Shown in pieces: positions 1-8,661 of a stretch of DNA of 64,000 nucleotides (positions within the stretch are counted from its first letter, which is position 1; each line of letters begins with the position of its first letter). The notes below the pieces were generated by a model. That model ran no database searches. It saw only the letters and a program-made list of their open reading frames with translations, and was not told the origin of the DNA. The position numbers and the translations under genes are program-made. Source of the DNA: Acinetobacter oleivorans DR1 (GTDB lineage: Bacteria > Pseudomonadota > Gammaproteobacteria > Pseudomonadales > Moraxellaceae); assembly GCF_000196795.1 (NCBI RefSeq), contig NC_014259.1:3596001-3660000 (forward strand), given 5' to 3'.

Positions 1-364
1 ACTGCTTCACAACACAATTAGCCTGCTGCATCATACCAATTAGTACTACAACATCAATCAAAGTCGGATGATTGGCAATCACCAACTCTTGACGACTATT
101 TTGTAGCTTTTCCAAGCCTTCTACCGAATAAGTCATGATGCCAAGTTTGACCATCATTTCGGTAAAGCCTTTAAAACTATGTTTAATCACATTTTGTGCA
201 CGCTGCTGACGCTCTTCAGAATCAGAGGTTGTCGCATTTAGTACTGGTGCAATCACTGAGGCAATGGCTATACCACCCAGTCCAAAACTGGCAAAACTAA
301 AACCAGTAGCAGCCACACGCCAGCAATAATTACTTTTTTGCTTGAGGTTTTTAAGATTTAGCAT
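1..364 (-). CDS. Lysophospholipid acyltransferase-like protein (C-terminus outside window)
   Basis: The first 121 residues are visible, and the reading frame runs off the left edge. The protein has a hydrophobic segment near residues 18-43 and then the motif NHPTLID near residue 98. This fits the NHxxxxD catalytic motif of the PlsC/LPLAT glycerolipid acyltransferase family, so acyl transfer at the inner membrane is likely. Its ATG overlaps the stop of the upstream ketosynthase-like gene by 7 bp (358-364), which implies translational coupling. Together with that neighbour it suggests the edge of an aryl-polyene-type lipid biosynthesis cluster. The family call rests on the motif and context; the substrate is inferred. 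Confidence 0.75.
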   Translation of the reverse strand, partial: MLNLKNLKQKSNYCWRVAATGFSFASFGLGGIAIASVIAPVLNATTSDSEERQQRAQNVIKHSFKGFTEMMVKLGIMTYSVEGLEKLQNSRQELVIANHPTLIDVVVLIGMMQQANCVVKQ

Positions 365-972
365 TTGTTCCACCCAAATGCAGATGTTAACTGGTCAGCA
401 TCCTGCCAAAAATGAGCAAAAGCAGGAGCATCTGCTTCATCTGTATGCATCCACGCAGTAATTTGTAAATTAGGTTGCTCTAGAGTAACGACAGCAGCCA
501 TAGCATAAGCAGGAAAATCGACTGCCTCAGCATAAATATTAGGTAATGGCTCATCATAAGCAACGACTAAGACTCGCTTGATATCAGTCATTGACTTTAA
601 AAGTGCATACACCTCAATCAAACTTTCAGTCCATGAACAGCTTAAGCTTGTAGAGGGAGTATCATCATGACATAAAATAGAATAAAGCCCAGAAATTGCA
701 TTATGAACAGACGTTGAAAATTGTGTAGGTGATGGAGTTTGTTCATTTAAAACATCTTTTAAGATATTTAAAGTTTTGGCCTCATCACCATATTTTGACA
801 CCCAAACAATATAATCGGCTTTATTACCATCTAATGCACCGATCGCGCTATTTAAAGCAAGTTTAGCTAAAGGCGATAACCGTCTACGCTGCATCGCGGG
901 GATGCAGTCGAGAGCTGCGTAGGAGGGCTGAGCATGTGTAAATATAAGCTGAGCAAGATGTAATGTTACCAT
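358..972 (-). CDS. Beta-ketoacyl synthase-like (chain-length-factor type) protein
   Basis: This is a 204-residue protein, about half the length of a true ketosynthase. It has RRRLSPLAK near residues 29-37 and SVHNA at 88-92, which fit the small N-terminal-ketosynthase-like family found in aryl polyene clusters. I see no full Cys-His-His catalytic set, so a partner or length-control role is more likely than condensation. The next gene on the same strand is an acyltransferase with an overlapping start. No clear Shine-Dalgarno precedes the ATG at 972. The family call is from memory of conserved motifs; the pathway is inferred from the pair. Confidence 0.65.
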   Translation of the reverse strand: MVTLHLAQLIFTHAQPSYAALDCIPAMQRRRLSPLAKLALNSAIGALDGNKADYIVWVSKYGDEAKTLNILKDVLNEQTPSPTQFSTSVHNAISGLYSILCHDDTPSTSLSCSWTESLIEVYALLKSMTDIKRVLVVAYDEPLPNIYAEAVDFPAYAMAAVVTLEQPNLQITAWMHTDEADAPAFAHFWQDADQLTSAFGWNKC

Positions 973-1127
973 GCTAAAAAATGAACCCTAAGCCGCGTTA
1001 TTCTGTCGAAATATAAATTATTTTATAAAGATGCTGATTATAGCATTCGTTATAAAATTTACAAAAAATTACGTTTAATACTCACACTTTTTCATAACTC
1101 TTGGCACGTGCTCATTTATTTGCAATA

Positions 1128-1155
1128 AAAAACCCAAAGAAAACTTTGGGTTTTT
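1128..1155 (-). terminator. Rho-independent terminator of der
   Basis: A 7-bp stem (1133-1139 with 1144-1150, CCCAAAG/CTTTGGG) has A runs on one side and T runs on the other. Read on the minus strand it ends in a T-rich tract just after the der stop. Confidence 0.85.
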
Positions 1156-1169
1156 GAACGTTAAAAAGC

Positions 1170-2579
1170 TTAACGATTAAATTTTTTCTCTGCTTTTTTA
1201 AATTTCTGAATGTAGCGACGACGACGCGCAGCAGTACGTTCATCAATTTGACTCTTACGACCTTCAAACGGGTTTTCAGAAGTTTTAAAGTCAATACGAA
1301 CTGGTGTACCTTCAAGTTTATATACTTTACGGAACACGTTTTCTAAGTAACGACGATAATCCGCAGGAGTCTTATCAACCTTATTACCATGGATCACAAT
1401 CGTTGGTGGGTTCTGTCCACCCATATGCGCGTAACGCATTTTAATACGTTTCCCACTCACCATTGGCGGTTGATGTGCATCTGTAGCATCATTCAAAATT
1501 TGGGTTAATTTCGCAGGTGAAACTTTTAAATGCGATGAGTCATAAGCACGGTGAATAGTTGGGTACATATCCCCTACACCCGTACCATGCAATGCCGAAA
1601 TAAGATGTACTTTCGCCCATGGAATAAAGTCAAAACGACGATCAACATCCAATTTACATTGTTTGCGATCATATTCGGTCATGTTATCCCATTTATTAAT
1701 GGCGATCATCATGGCACGCCCAGCTTCAAGCGCATAACCAATTAAATGTAAATCTTGCTCAACAACCCCTTCACGAGCATCGAGAACTACCACAACCACA
1801 TGTGCATCTTTAATTGCTTGTAGCGTTTTCACAATTGAGAATTTCTCAATCATTTCTTCTACTTTACCCTTACGACGCACACCAGCTGTGTCAATTAATG
1901 TGTATTGACGACCATCACGTTCAAAAGGAATATAAATCGAATCGCGGGTTGTACCAGGTTGGTCAAATGCTACTACACGATCTTCGCCAAGTAATCGATT
2001 GACCAAGGTAGATTTACCAACATTTGGACGACCAATAATAGCTAAACGTAAACCTGTTGCTTTGTCATGTTCTTCTTCACTTTCGTCTTCAGGAACATTC
2101 TCAAGAACATCTTCAAGCATTTGCTGCACGCCACGACCATGGCTGGCAGCAACTTGTAAAGGTTCCCCCATACCAAGCTTGTAGAATTCAACCAAAGCCG
2201 CTTCTGCATGAACGCCATCTACCTTGTTCGCAACAAGATAAATTTTCTTGCCCAAAGTACGTAGTTCACGGGCAATTTGCTCATCAGAAGCCAATAAACC
2301 AGCACGAGCATCAACCACAAAAATAATGATATCTGCTTCATTGATTGCTGTTTTTGACTGCTCGGCCATGTAGTTATCAATACCGCCCTCATTTTCACCA
2401 ATACCGCCAGTATCAACGACAATGAAAGACTTATTCTGATAAGTCGCATCACCATATTTACGGTCACGAGTCAGGCCCGCGAAGTCGGCTACAAGTGCAT
2501 CACGACTCTTGGTAATCTGGTTAAATAACGTTGATTTTCCGACATTCGGACGACCAATGAGCGCAATAACGGGTTTCAT
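1170..2579 (-). CDS. der: Ribosome biogenesis GTPase Der (EngA)
   Basis: Der is an essential GTPase needed for 50S subunit maturation. The 469 residues contain two tandem G domains, each with a GRPNVGKS P-loop (residues 9-16 and 183-190). The G4 motifs are NKVD at 118-121 and NKWD at 295-298, and a KH-like domain follows to the C-terminus, ending in a basic tail. An acidic linker (about 164-172) separates the G domains. It is the last gene of the rlmN-to-der block. It is separated from bamB by about 190 bp with a terminator-like hairpin, so it probably has its own promoter as well. Confidence 0.97.
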   Translation of the reverse strand: MKPVIALIGRPNVGKSTLFNQITKSRDALVADFAGLTRDRKYGDATYQNKSFIVVDTGGIGENEGGIDNYMAEQSKTAINEADIIIFVVDARAGLLASDEQIARELRTLGKKIYLVANKVDGVHAEAALVEFYKLGMGEPLQVAASHGRGVQQMLEDVLENVPEDESEEEHDKATGLRLAIIGRPNVGKSTLVNRLLGEDRVVAFDQPGTTRDSIYIPFERDGRQYTLIDTAGVRRKGKVEEMIEKFSIVKTLQAIKDAHVVVVVLDAREGVVEQDLHLIGYALEAGRAMMIAINKWDNMTEYDRKQCKLDVDRRFDFIPWAKVHLISALHGTGVGDMYPTIHRAYDSSHLKVSPAKLTQILNDATDAHQPPMVSGKRIKMRYAHMGGQNPPTIVIHGNKVDKTPADYRRYLENVFRKVYKLEGTPVRIDFKTSENPFEGRKSQIDERTAARRRRYIQKFKKAEKKFNR

Positions 2580-2678
2580 ACAATAACCTTAATTCAAGAC
2601 CAGCCATATCTCATGGCATGAGCATTAAAAACAGTACAGGAGATATATTTTAAGGTCAGAGATGACCATAATAAAAGA

Positions 2679-2712
2679 CGGGGCTTTGAACTGATTTAAT
2701 TCAAACACCCCG
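2679..2712 (-). terminator. Probable terminator downstream of bamB
   Basis: CGGGG (2679-2683) pairs with CCCCG (2708-2712), with an inner TTTGAA/TTCAAA stem and a small bulge. On the minus strand it is followed by a short T-rich stretch. It lies between bamB and der. Confidence 0.65.
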
Positions 2713-2766
2713 ATATTTTTAACAGCATAATTTGTTAAGCGCTTATTTTAGCACAAGCGAACGAAA

Positions 2767-3912
2767 TTAACGATTCTGCCAAATACTTAAATCGCCTTTT
2801 CGTGTCGAAACATAAAGTTGATTCTCGATAACACGTAATGTGTTAACTTCACCACTTGTTTTTGAACGACCAATTAACTTACCTGTTGTTGGTTCAACAA
2901 GATGTAATACGCCATCTAAATCACCTACAACAAGATCTTGTCCCAGCACAACTGGATTACTTAAATGACGATTTAACAAACTATCATTTTCCCAGATTTT
3001 TTCACCAGATGCTAAATCGTAAGCTGTTAACTTACCATCTGTTGAAGAGACAAATACTTTATTGTCATAAACTTCTGGACGTTTAGTACTGCTCGAATCT
3101 TCACTCCAAACGACACGTTGAGAAGCAAGATCGGTTACAGTCACTTGACCTTGGAAACTGGTCGTTACCATAAACTGTCCAGCTACAGTAGGATCACCAT
3201 CGATATCAATTAAACGTTGAATATCAGAACGACCTTCACTTACCGCAACACGACGTTGGAAACGCGGAATACCACTAATGGTATCAATTGCATAAACATA
3301 TGCATTCGCAGAAGCAATTAATACAGTACGAGGATCAAGGCTTACTGGTGATGCCTGACCACGCAAACTAAATTGAACATTCGGTAACTTATAAGCCCAA
3401 ACTTGTTGGCCTGAAGTAGCATCATGCGCAAATACAGTACCATCATTCGCAATGGTAATAACACGTCCAGATTGAACCAATGACGGGCTTAACAATGCGC
3501 CAGATAACTGTGCAGTCCACTTCTGTTCGCCTGTTGCCTGATCTAGTGCAAAGAGTTGACCTTTACTGTTACCAACAACAACAATTCCTTCAGCAGCTTC
3601 AACACCAGAGCTCAAGCCTAATTTGCTGACTTTGTTTTCCCAAATGCGTTGTTTACCACGATATGCAGCTACTTCACCTTTTGGATCAAGCGTGAAAACC
3701 ACACCATCGTTTGCATCAAGTTGCAAACGTAATGGATCAGCTTTATCAGTAGAAGAAACACTACGCGAAAACACTGGCGTTAAGGTCTTTTTCGACTCGG
3801 TCAATTTCGGTAGAGGATTTGGTTTAACTTCTTTTACTTTATTACTAGAACATCCCACCAGTACAGCCGATGCGATTGCAATTGCCAAAGGCAGTTTGAA
3901 TTTCTGATTCAT
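2767..3912 (-). CDS. bamB: Outer membrane protein assembly factor BamB (lipoprotein)
   Basis: BamB is the lipoprotein beta-propeller subunit of the BAM complex, which inserts beta-barrel proteins into the outer membrane. A signal peptide ends in a lipobox LVGC with the lipidated Cys at residue 21. The rest consists of PQQ/WD-like beta-propeller blades with repeats of the type 'VYAIDTISG', 'FAHDATSG' and 'LTAYDLASG'. The length of 381 residues is normal for the family. The ATG overlaps the stop of the upstream yfgM-like gene by one base (TAATG). The order yfgM-bamB-der is the usual one in gammaproteobacteria. Confidence 0.96.
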   Translation of the reverse strand: MNQKFKLPLAIAIASAVLVGCSSNKVKEVKPNPLPKLTESKKTLTPVFSRSVSSTDKADPLRLQLDANDGVVFTLDPKGEVAAYRGKQRIWENKVSKLGLSSGVEAAEGIVVVGNSKGQLFALDQATGEQKWTAQLSGALLSPSLVQSGRVITIANDGTVFAHDATSGQQVWAYKLPNVQFSLRGQASPVSLDPRTVLIASANAYVYAIDTISGIPRFQRRVAVSEGRSDIQRLIDIDGDPTVAGQFMVTTSFQGQVTVTDLASQRVVWSEDSSSTKRPEVYDNKVFVSSTDGKLTAYDLASGEKIWENDSLLNRHLSNPVVLGQDLVVGDLDGVLHLVEPTTGKLIGRSKTSGEVNTLRVIENQLYVSTRKGDLSIWQNR

Positions 3913-4610
3913 TAAGACTCTTCCACCTGTGTTTCCAAAATTGGGCGCTCAATCTGTGGATCTTCAACTAAAACGCCAACACTTTCGAGTTTAATTTGTA
4001 AAATTTGTCGCTCTTGTTTACGTTCTAGTAACGAATTCCAAGCTGCCTGATACGCTTTTTTAGCAGAATCAACATCTTTCTTAGCAACAAAGATATCGCC
4101 ACGTAACTCTTCTACCGTTGCTTTAAATGCAGGATCGACGTTACCAGACAGAGTTTTTAGTGCTTCATCATATTTGTTTTGCGCCAATTGTGCATCTGCT
4201 AAACGCAATTTTACAACTTGAATCAAACCTTCATCTTTAACTTTTGAATTTTCAACTTTCTTTAAGGCTTTTTCAGCAGCAGCATAATCTTGTTTTTCAT
4301 AGGCTAATTTTGCTAATACAAACTGAGTCTGTATGGCCTGAACAGAGTCGATATCATCTTTTACAATTTTATCTGCTGATGCAGTTACTGAACTTAAAGC
4401 ATTCGGATTATCGGCACTCGCATTTGCCTCATCCATTAACTGCTGTACTTTTGCAGTTTCTACCTGACTAGTTGCCAGATTCTTTTTTTGCCAGTATGTC
4501 CACCCAAAAAAGGCAATCAACGCAATGAGAATTCCGCTAATCATGGCAGAACCATATTTTTTGGCGAACGACTTTAAGCTGTCGAATTGTTCTTCATCAC
4601 TTAAGCTCAT
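3912..4610 (-). CDS. YfgM-family membrane-anchored tetratricopeptide protein
   Basis: The 232 residues have a short cytoplasmic N-terminus, one transmembrane helix (about residues 22-40), and then a periplasmic region rich in Ala, Lys and Gln with TPR-like helices. This matches the YfgM family, which associates with the SecYEG translocon and periplasmic chaperones. It sits between hisS (28 bp upstream) and bamB (one-base overlap), as in other gammaproteobacteria. The family assignment rests on topology plus conserved position; the function is taken from the family. Confidence 0.88.
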   Translation of the reverse strand: MSLSDEEQFDSLKSFAKKYGSAMISGILIALIAFFGWTYWQKKNLATSQVETAKVQQLMDEANASADNPNALSSVTASADKIVKDDIDSVQAIQTQFVLAKLAYEKQDYAAAEKALKKVENSKVKDEGLIQVVKLRLADAQLAQNKYDEALKTLSGNVDPAFKATVEELRGDIFVAKKDVDSAKKAYQAAWNSLLERKQERQILQIKLESVGVLVEDPQIERPILETQVEES

Positions 4611-4637
4611 GTGATTGTCCTTTTCCAGATGTTCAGT

Positions 4638-5930
4638 TTATTTTGTAAATTTTTGGATTAAAAATGGTACGAGGTCAGCAATTGCGACTTGTGACTGTTC
4701 AGCTGTTGCTAACTCTTTAATAGCAAACTGCTGCGCTTCCCACTCTCGTTCCCCTAAAATCAAAGCAAAGATTGCTCCAGCCTGATCAGCTTTTTTCATC
4801 TGGCTTTTCATGCTGCCTTGTGAACCTGTTTTGATTCGAATACTGCTATTTGCAGCTTCTAACTGGTCACGTAATTGTTCCGCTAAAATCAAAGCATTTG
4901 TTTGATAAGCAGGTTCTGCAACCAAAAAGACTTCACAATCGCGAATAACTTCAGCTTGTTCAACTTGCTCAAGCAGAAGCAATAAACGCTCCATACCCAT
5001 CGCAAAACCAACAGCTGGTACAGATTGATCTGGCTTACCTTTTAATTGACCAACTAAACCGTCGTAGCGTCCACCAGCACATACTGTGCCTTGCGAACCG
5101 AGTGCTGTAGTCGTCCATTCAAAAACAGTCTTGTTGTAATAGTCCAGACCACGTACCAACTTCTGGTTAATTACAAACTGGATGCCAGCAGCAGTCAAAT
5201 AATCTTGTAACTGCTTAAAATGATCCAAACTATCTTCTTTTAAGAAATCATGCAATTTCGGCGCATTTTCCAGAATTTTCTGGGTAGATTCAATTTTAGA
5301 ATCTAAAATGCGTAATGGATTTGTTGTTAGGCGACGCTGAGAATCTTCATCCAACGCATCTTTATGCTCATTTAAAAAAGCAACTAATGCATTGCGATAC
5401 TCTGTACGCTCATCAGTTTCGCCTAAAGTATTCAACTCAAGCTGAACCTTATCAGCAACGCCCATACGTTTCCATAAGCGAGCTGTCAACATAATCAATT
5501 CAGCATCAATGTCAGGAGTCGCAACGCCAAAAGTTTCTACACCAAACTGGTGGAACTGACGGTAACGCCCTTTTTGTGGTTTTTCATAACGGAACATAGG
5601 TCCCATATACCACACACGTGGTGTAGCGCCACGCAACAAATTATGTTCAACCAAGGCACGAACACAACCAGCTGTACCTTCTGGACGTAAAGTTAATGAC
5701 TCTGGTGGGTTGCCTTTATCGAAAAAGGTATACATTTCTTTTTCAACAATATCAGTGGCATCACCAATAGCACGTTTAAACAAGCCCGTTTGTTCAACGA
5801 TTGGTAAACGAATTTGTTGATAACCATAAGCATCCATTAACGATGCTAAATGTTGCTCAAGACGTCTCCACGCTACTGTTTGCGTTGGTAAGACGTCATT
5901 AAAACCTTTGATTGCGACAATTGAACTCAT
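4638..5930 (-). CDS. hisS: Histidine--tRNA ligase
   Basis: This is a class II aminoacyl-tRNA synthetase charging tRNA-His. The 430 residues show the class II motif 2 region (TLRPEGTAGCVRA), the histidine-binding loop RGLDYYNKTVFEW and motif 3 near GFAMGMERLL. A C-terminal anticodon-binding domain follows. The length is typical. The ATG overlaps the ispG stop by 4 bp, so the two are co-translated in one operon. Confidence 0.97.
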   Translation of the reverse strand: MSSIVAIKGFNDVLPTQTVAWRRLEQHLASLMDAYGYQQIRLPIVEQTGLFKRAIGDATDIVEKEMYTFFDKGNPPESLTLRPEGTAGCVRALVEHNLLRGATPRVWYMGPMFRYEKPQKGRYRQFHQFGVETFGVATPDIDAELIMLTARLWKRMGVADKVQLELNTLGETDERTEYRNALVAFLNEHKDALDEDSQRRLTTNPLRILDSKIESTQKILENAPKLHDFLKEDSLDHFKQLQDYLTAAGIQFVINQKLVRGLDYYNKTVFEWTTTALGSQGTVCAGGRYDGLVGQLKGKPDQSVPAVGFAMGMERLLLLLEQVEQAEVIRDCEVFLVAEPAYQTNALILAEQLRDQLEAANSSIRIKTGSQGSMKSQMKKADQAGAIFALILGEREWEAQQFAIKELATAEQSQVAIADLVPFLIQKFTK

Positions 5931-7054
5931 GATGAACTACGAATAATTTCTTTAGATTTAGCTTCTTCAAGCTCTTGGACACGTTGACGAACCATTGTTT
6001 CGATTTCATCAACCAATTGATCGGTATCGATTAAATGGCTTTTCTCACCATTACGATAAACCAATGAGCGAGGCGCAGCCCCAACAACTCCGATATCAGC
6101 TTCTTTTGCTTCACCCGGGCCATTTACCTTACAACCAATCACTGACACATCCATTGGAGTACGAATATCTTCTAAACGTTCTTCCAAAGCTTGCATCACT
6201 TGAATAACATTAAACTCTTGGCGAGAACAACTCGGACAAGCAATAAAGTTAATCCCGTTAGAGCGTAGACCAAGCGATTTTAAGATATCAAAACCAATCT
6301 TGATTTCATCTTCCGGTTCGGCAGCAAGCGAAATACGCATTGTATCGCCAATGCCTTCCATCAATAATCCGCCAAGGGCAATCGCTGATTTCACAGTACC
6401 CGTACGGTAAATACCCGCTTCGGTAACACCAAGGTGTAATGGATTATCAATTTGCTGAGAAAGCAAGCGATAAGCATCCATGGTTAAAAACACATTTGAG
6501 GCTTTTACGCTAACTTTAAACTCATGGAAATCAAGGCGGTCTAAAATATCAATGTGACGTAAAGCTGATTCAAGAAGTGCTTGCCCTGTAGGCTCGCCAT
6601 ATTTTTTCTGTAAATCTTTTTCTAGAGAACCTGCATTCACACCAATACGCATTGAAATACCATGATGACGTGCCGCAGCAACGACCTCACGAACTTTCTG
6701 GTCTGACCCGATATTACCCGGATTAATACGCAAACAGTCTGCACCATAATCTGCAACTGCTAAGGCAATTCTATGGTCAAAATGAATATCGGCAACTAAT
6801 GGTACTGAAACGCGCTTACGAATTGCGCCAAATGCCTCAGCAGCCTCCATAGATGGGACCGAAACACGCATAATATCAGCACCTGCATCAACGCAACGCT
6901 CAATCTGAGCAACGGTTGCATCAACATCGCAAGTTTCAGTGTTTGTCATACTTTGCACACTAATAGGTGCATCGCCACCGACATACACCGACCCAACACG
7001 AATTTTGCGTGTTGGTCGACGTTTAATTGGGTTCTCTATCATTGTATCGCTCAA
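5927..7054 (-). CDS. ispG: 4-hydroxy-3-methylbut-2-en-1-yl diphosphate synthase (flavodoxin)
   Basis: IspG (GcpE) performs the penultimate step of the MEP isoprenoid pathway using a [4Fe-4S] cluster. The 375-residue protein has an N-terminal TIM-barrel (SVQSMTNT, VPLVADIHFD, LRINPGNIG). Its C-terminal cluster-binding region has CPSCSRQEFN and, further on, CKVNGPGEA. It lies between the rodZ-like gene (gap about 9 bp) and hisS (4-bp overlap), the classical order. Confidence 0.97.
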   Translation of the reverse strand: MSDTMIENPIKRRPTRKIRVGSVYVGGDAPISVQSMTNTETCDVDATVAQIERCVDAGADIMRVSVPSMEAAEAFGAIRKRVSVPLVADIHFDHRIALAVADYGADCLRINPGNIGSDQKVREVVAAARHHGISMRIGVNAGSLEKDLQKKYGEPTGQALLESALRHIDILDRLDFHEFKVSVKASNVFLTMDAYRLLSQQIDNPLHLGVTEAGIYRTGTVKSAIALGGLLMEGIGDTMRISLAAEPEDEIKIGFDILKSLGLRSNGINFIACPSCSRQEFNVIQVMQALEERLEDIRTPMDVSVIGCKVNGPGEAKEADIGVVGAAPRSLVYRNGEKSHLIDTDQLVDEIETMVRQRVQELEEAKSKEIIRSSS

Positions 7055-7063
7055 CTCATGGTA

Positions 7064-7855
7064 TTAGCGGGATAAACGGAATTCAGCTTTACCGTTTACC
7101 GTATATGGAGACAATGAAATCTGTTCTTGGTTTAAACTTAATGACACCGCAGTTGCATCATCAAGACGAATCTGAAATGGAGACTCGCCATTTAAGTTTA
7201 AAGTTGATGACTGACGGCCTGTCGCCAAAACTTTACCTGTTGCATCAACAATATGAACAGACGTTGGACGGTTAAAGTTTAGCACCAATTGATCACCCAC
7301 TGTTGAGGTGGCATTTCCTTTCATAGGCAAAACTTCAACACTAGACTGATTTACTTTAGGTAAATCCGCATCTTCTTTCTTAGAAGTCCATTTTTGAATA
7401 CCCATGACAATTAATGACACAACAGCAATAACCACGATTGCAAGAAGTGCACGCTTCAACCATTTCTTATTACGGTCACTATTAGAACCAGGGAGTTTAC
7501 CCATGATTTTAATCGGTGAGTTGTTTAAGGCATGGTTTGGTAAAAGCCCAGTATCATTTGCATAAATTTCATCAAAGCGCTGAATAATTGCCGTCGCATC
7601 TGTATTTAAATATTTTGCATATGAACGGTAATAACCCTTAATAAAAGTCGCTTCTGGCAATGACTTGTAATCATCTTGCTCTAAAGCAGTTAGAGTCTTA
7701 ACCGGCATGTTTAAATCTGAAGAAACTTGCCCTAACTCTTTATTCTGAGCAACTCGAATTTGACGTAAATACTCACCAGGACGTTGAATATTTCCTAAAG
7801 CAGAAGTCGGTAAGCTTGAGCCAGTTGGCTGCTGTGAATTAGGATTTATTTCCAT
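7064..7855 (-). CDS. rodZ: RodZ-like helix-turn-helix membrane protein
   Basis: RodZ links the MreB cytoskeleton to the membrane and cell-wall machinery. The 263 residues have an N-terminal cro/C1-type HTH (about 28-95), a basic linker, one transmembrane helix (about 135-155), and a periplasmic C-terminal domain of the type that follows the helix in RodZ. The start overlaps the pilF stop by about 10 bp. Between pilF and ispG this is the expected locus for rodZ. The role in shape control is taken from the family. Confidence 0.88.
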   Translation of the reverse strand: MEINPNSQQPTGSSLPTSALGNIQRPGEYLRQIRVAQNKELGQVSSDLNMPVKTLTALEQDDYKSLPEATFIKGYYRSYAKYLNTDATAIIQRFDEIYANDTGLLPNHALNNSPIKIMGKLPGSNSDRNKKWLKRALLAIVVIAVVSLIVMGIQKWTSKKEDADLPKVNQSSVEVLPMKGNATSTVGDQLVLNFNRPTSVHIVDATGKVLATGRQSSTLNLNGESPFQIRLDDATAVSLSLNQEQISLSPYTVNGKAEFRLSR

Positions 7856-8646
7856 ACGGCCTCAGTACTATACTGTAATTGCAAATAACGTTGATATTCT
7901 GGACTTTCCGGGAACAAAGCACGTAACTGGTTTACTAACACTTGCATTCCCATTTTATCCGCATTGGCTCGAGCCACTCTTACACCAATCCAAAGTGCTC
8001 TTGCACCCTGATTTTTCTGCCCCACTGTACGAACGTATTGTTCATACATTTGTGTAGCAGCCGGAATCTGCTGCTGCAAATAAAAAATTTCCGCTAACTC
8101 TAACATTGAAATATAAGAATCGCGGTTAGCAAGGAGTGCTTGTTTGAATGTTTTTTCAGCATTCGTAACATCACCCAATTTTAAATAAATACGCCCTAGA
8201 TTTTCCAACGCCTGATAGCGTTGGTCATAACCTAATGTTGTACCAGCAATACGAAATTGCTCGATCGCATCATTATAGCGTTCCATTTGGTACAAGTACG
8301 TACCATAGTTATTATGTGCTTGAGCATTATCCAGTTCAGATGAAATTGCTCGTTTAAAGTAATGTTCTGCTTTTTCTAAGTTCGGCTTACTACCTTCTTG
8401 CTGTAGTAAAATGCCCATCATCATATTTGCCGTTGCATCGCGGCTATCTACACTTAAAGCTTGATCAAGAGCTCGCTTTGCCGAATCCAAGTCACCCGAA
8501 CGGATATGTTCAGCAGCAAGTTGTGTACGCACTTTTACCGCTTTTTCTGGGTCTTTCTTTTGCACATGCGTTGTCTGGCAACCACTTACCAGAAATGCAA
8601 CTGCAACCCCCATACATAATACCGTTTTTAACTTTGGAGTACTCAA
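7846..8646 (-). CDS. pilF: Type IV pilus biogenesis/stability lipoprotein PilF (PilW)
   Basis: This is the pilotin that helps the PilQ secretin reach and assemble in the outer membrane. The 266 residues carry a lipoprotein signal with lipobox VSGC (Cys23), followed by TPR repeats such as 'AQAHNNYGTYLYQMERYNDAI' split over two helices. The chosen start is TTG at 8646. It has GAGGG about 6 nt upstream and gives a normal signal peptide, whereas the internal Met12 would leave too short an n-region. It lies 15 bp after rlmN and overlaps the rodZ-like gene. Confidence 0.9.
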   Translation of the reverse strand: MSTPKLKTVLCMGVAVAFLVSGCQTTHVQKKDPEKAVKVRTQLAAEHIRSGDLDSAKRALDQALSVDSRDATANMMMGILLQQEGSKPNLEKAEHYFKRAISSELDNAQAHNNYGTYLYQMERYNDAIEQFRIAGTTLGYDQRYQALENLGRIYLKLGDVTNAEKTFKQALLANRDSYISMLELAEIFYLQQQIPAATQMYEQYVRTVGQKNQGARALWIGVRVARANADKMGMQVLVNQLRALFPESPEYQRYLQLQYSTEAVWK

Positions 8647-8661
8647 AGCCTGCCCTCAATT

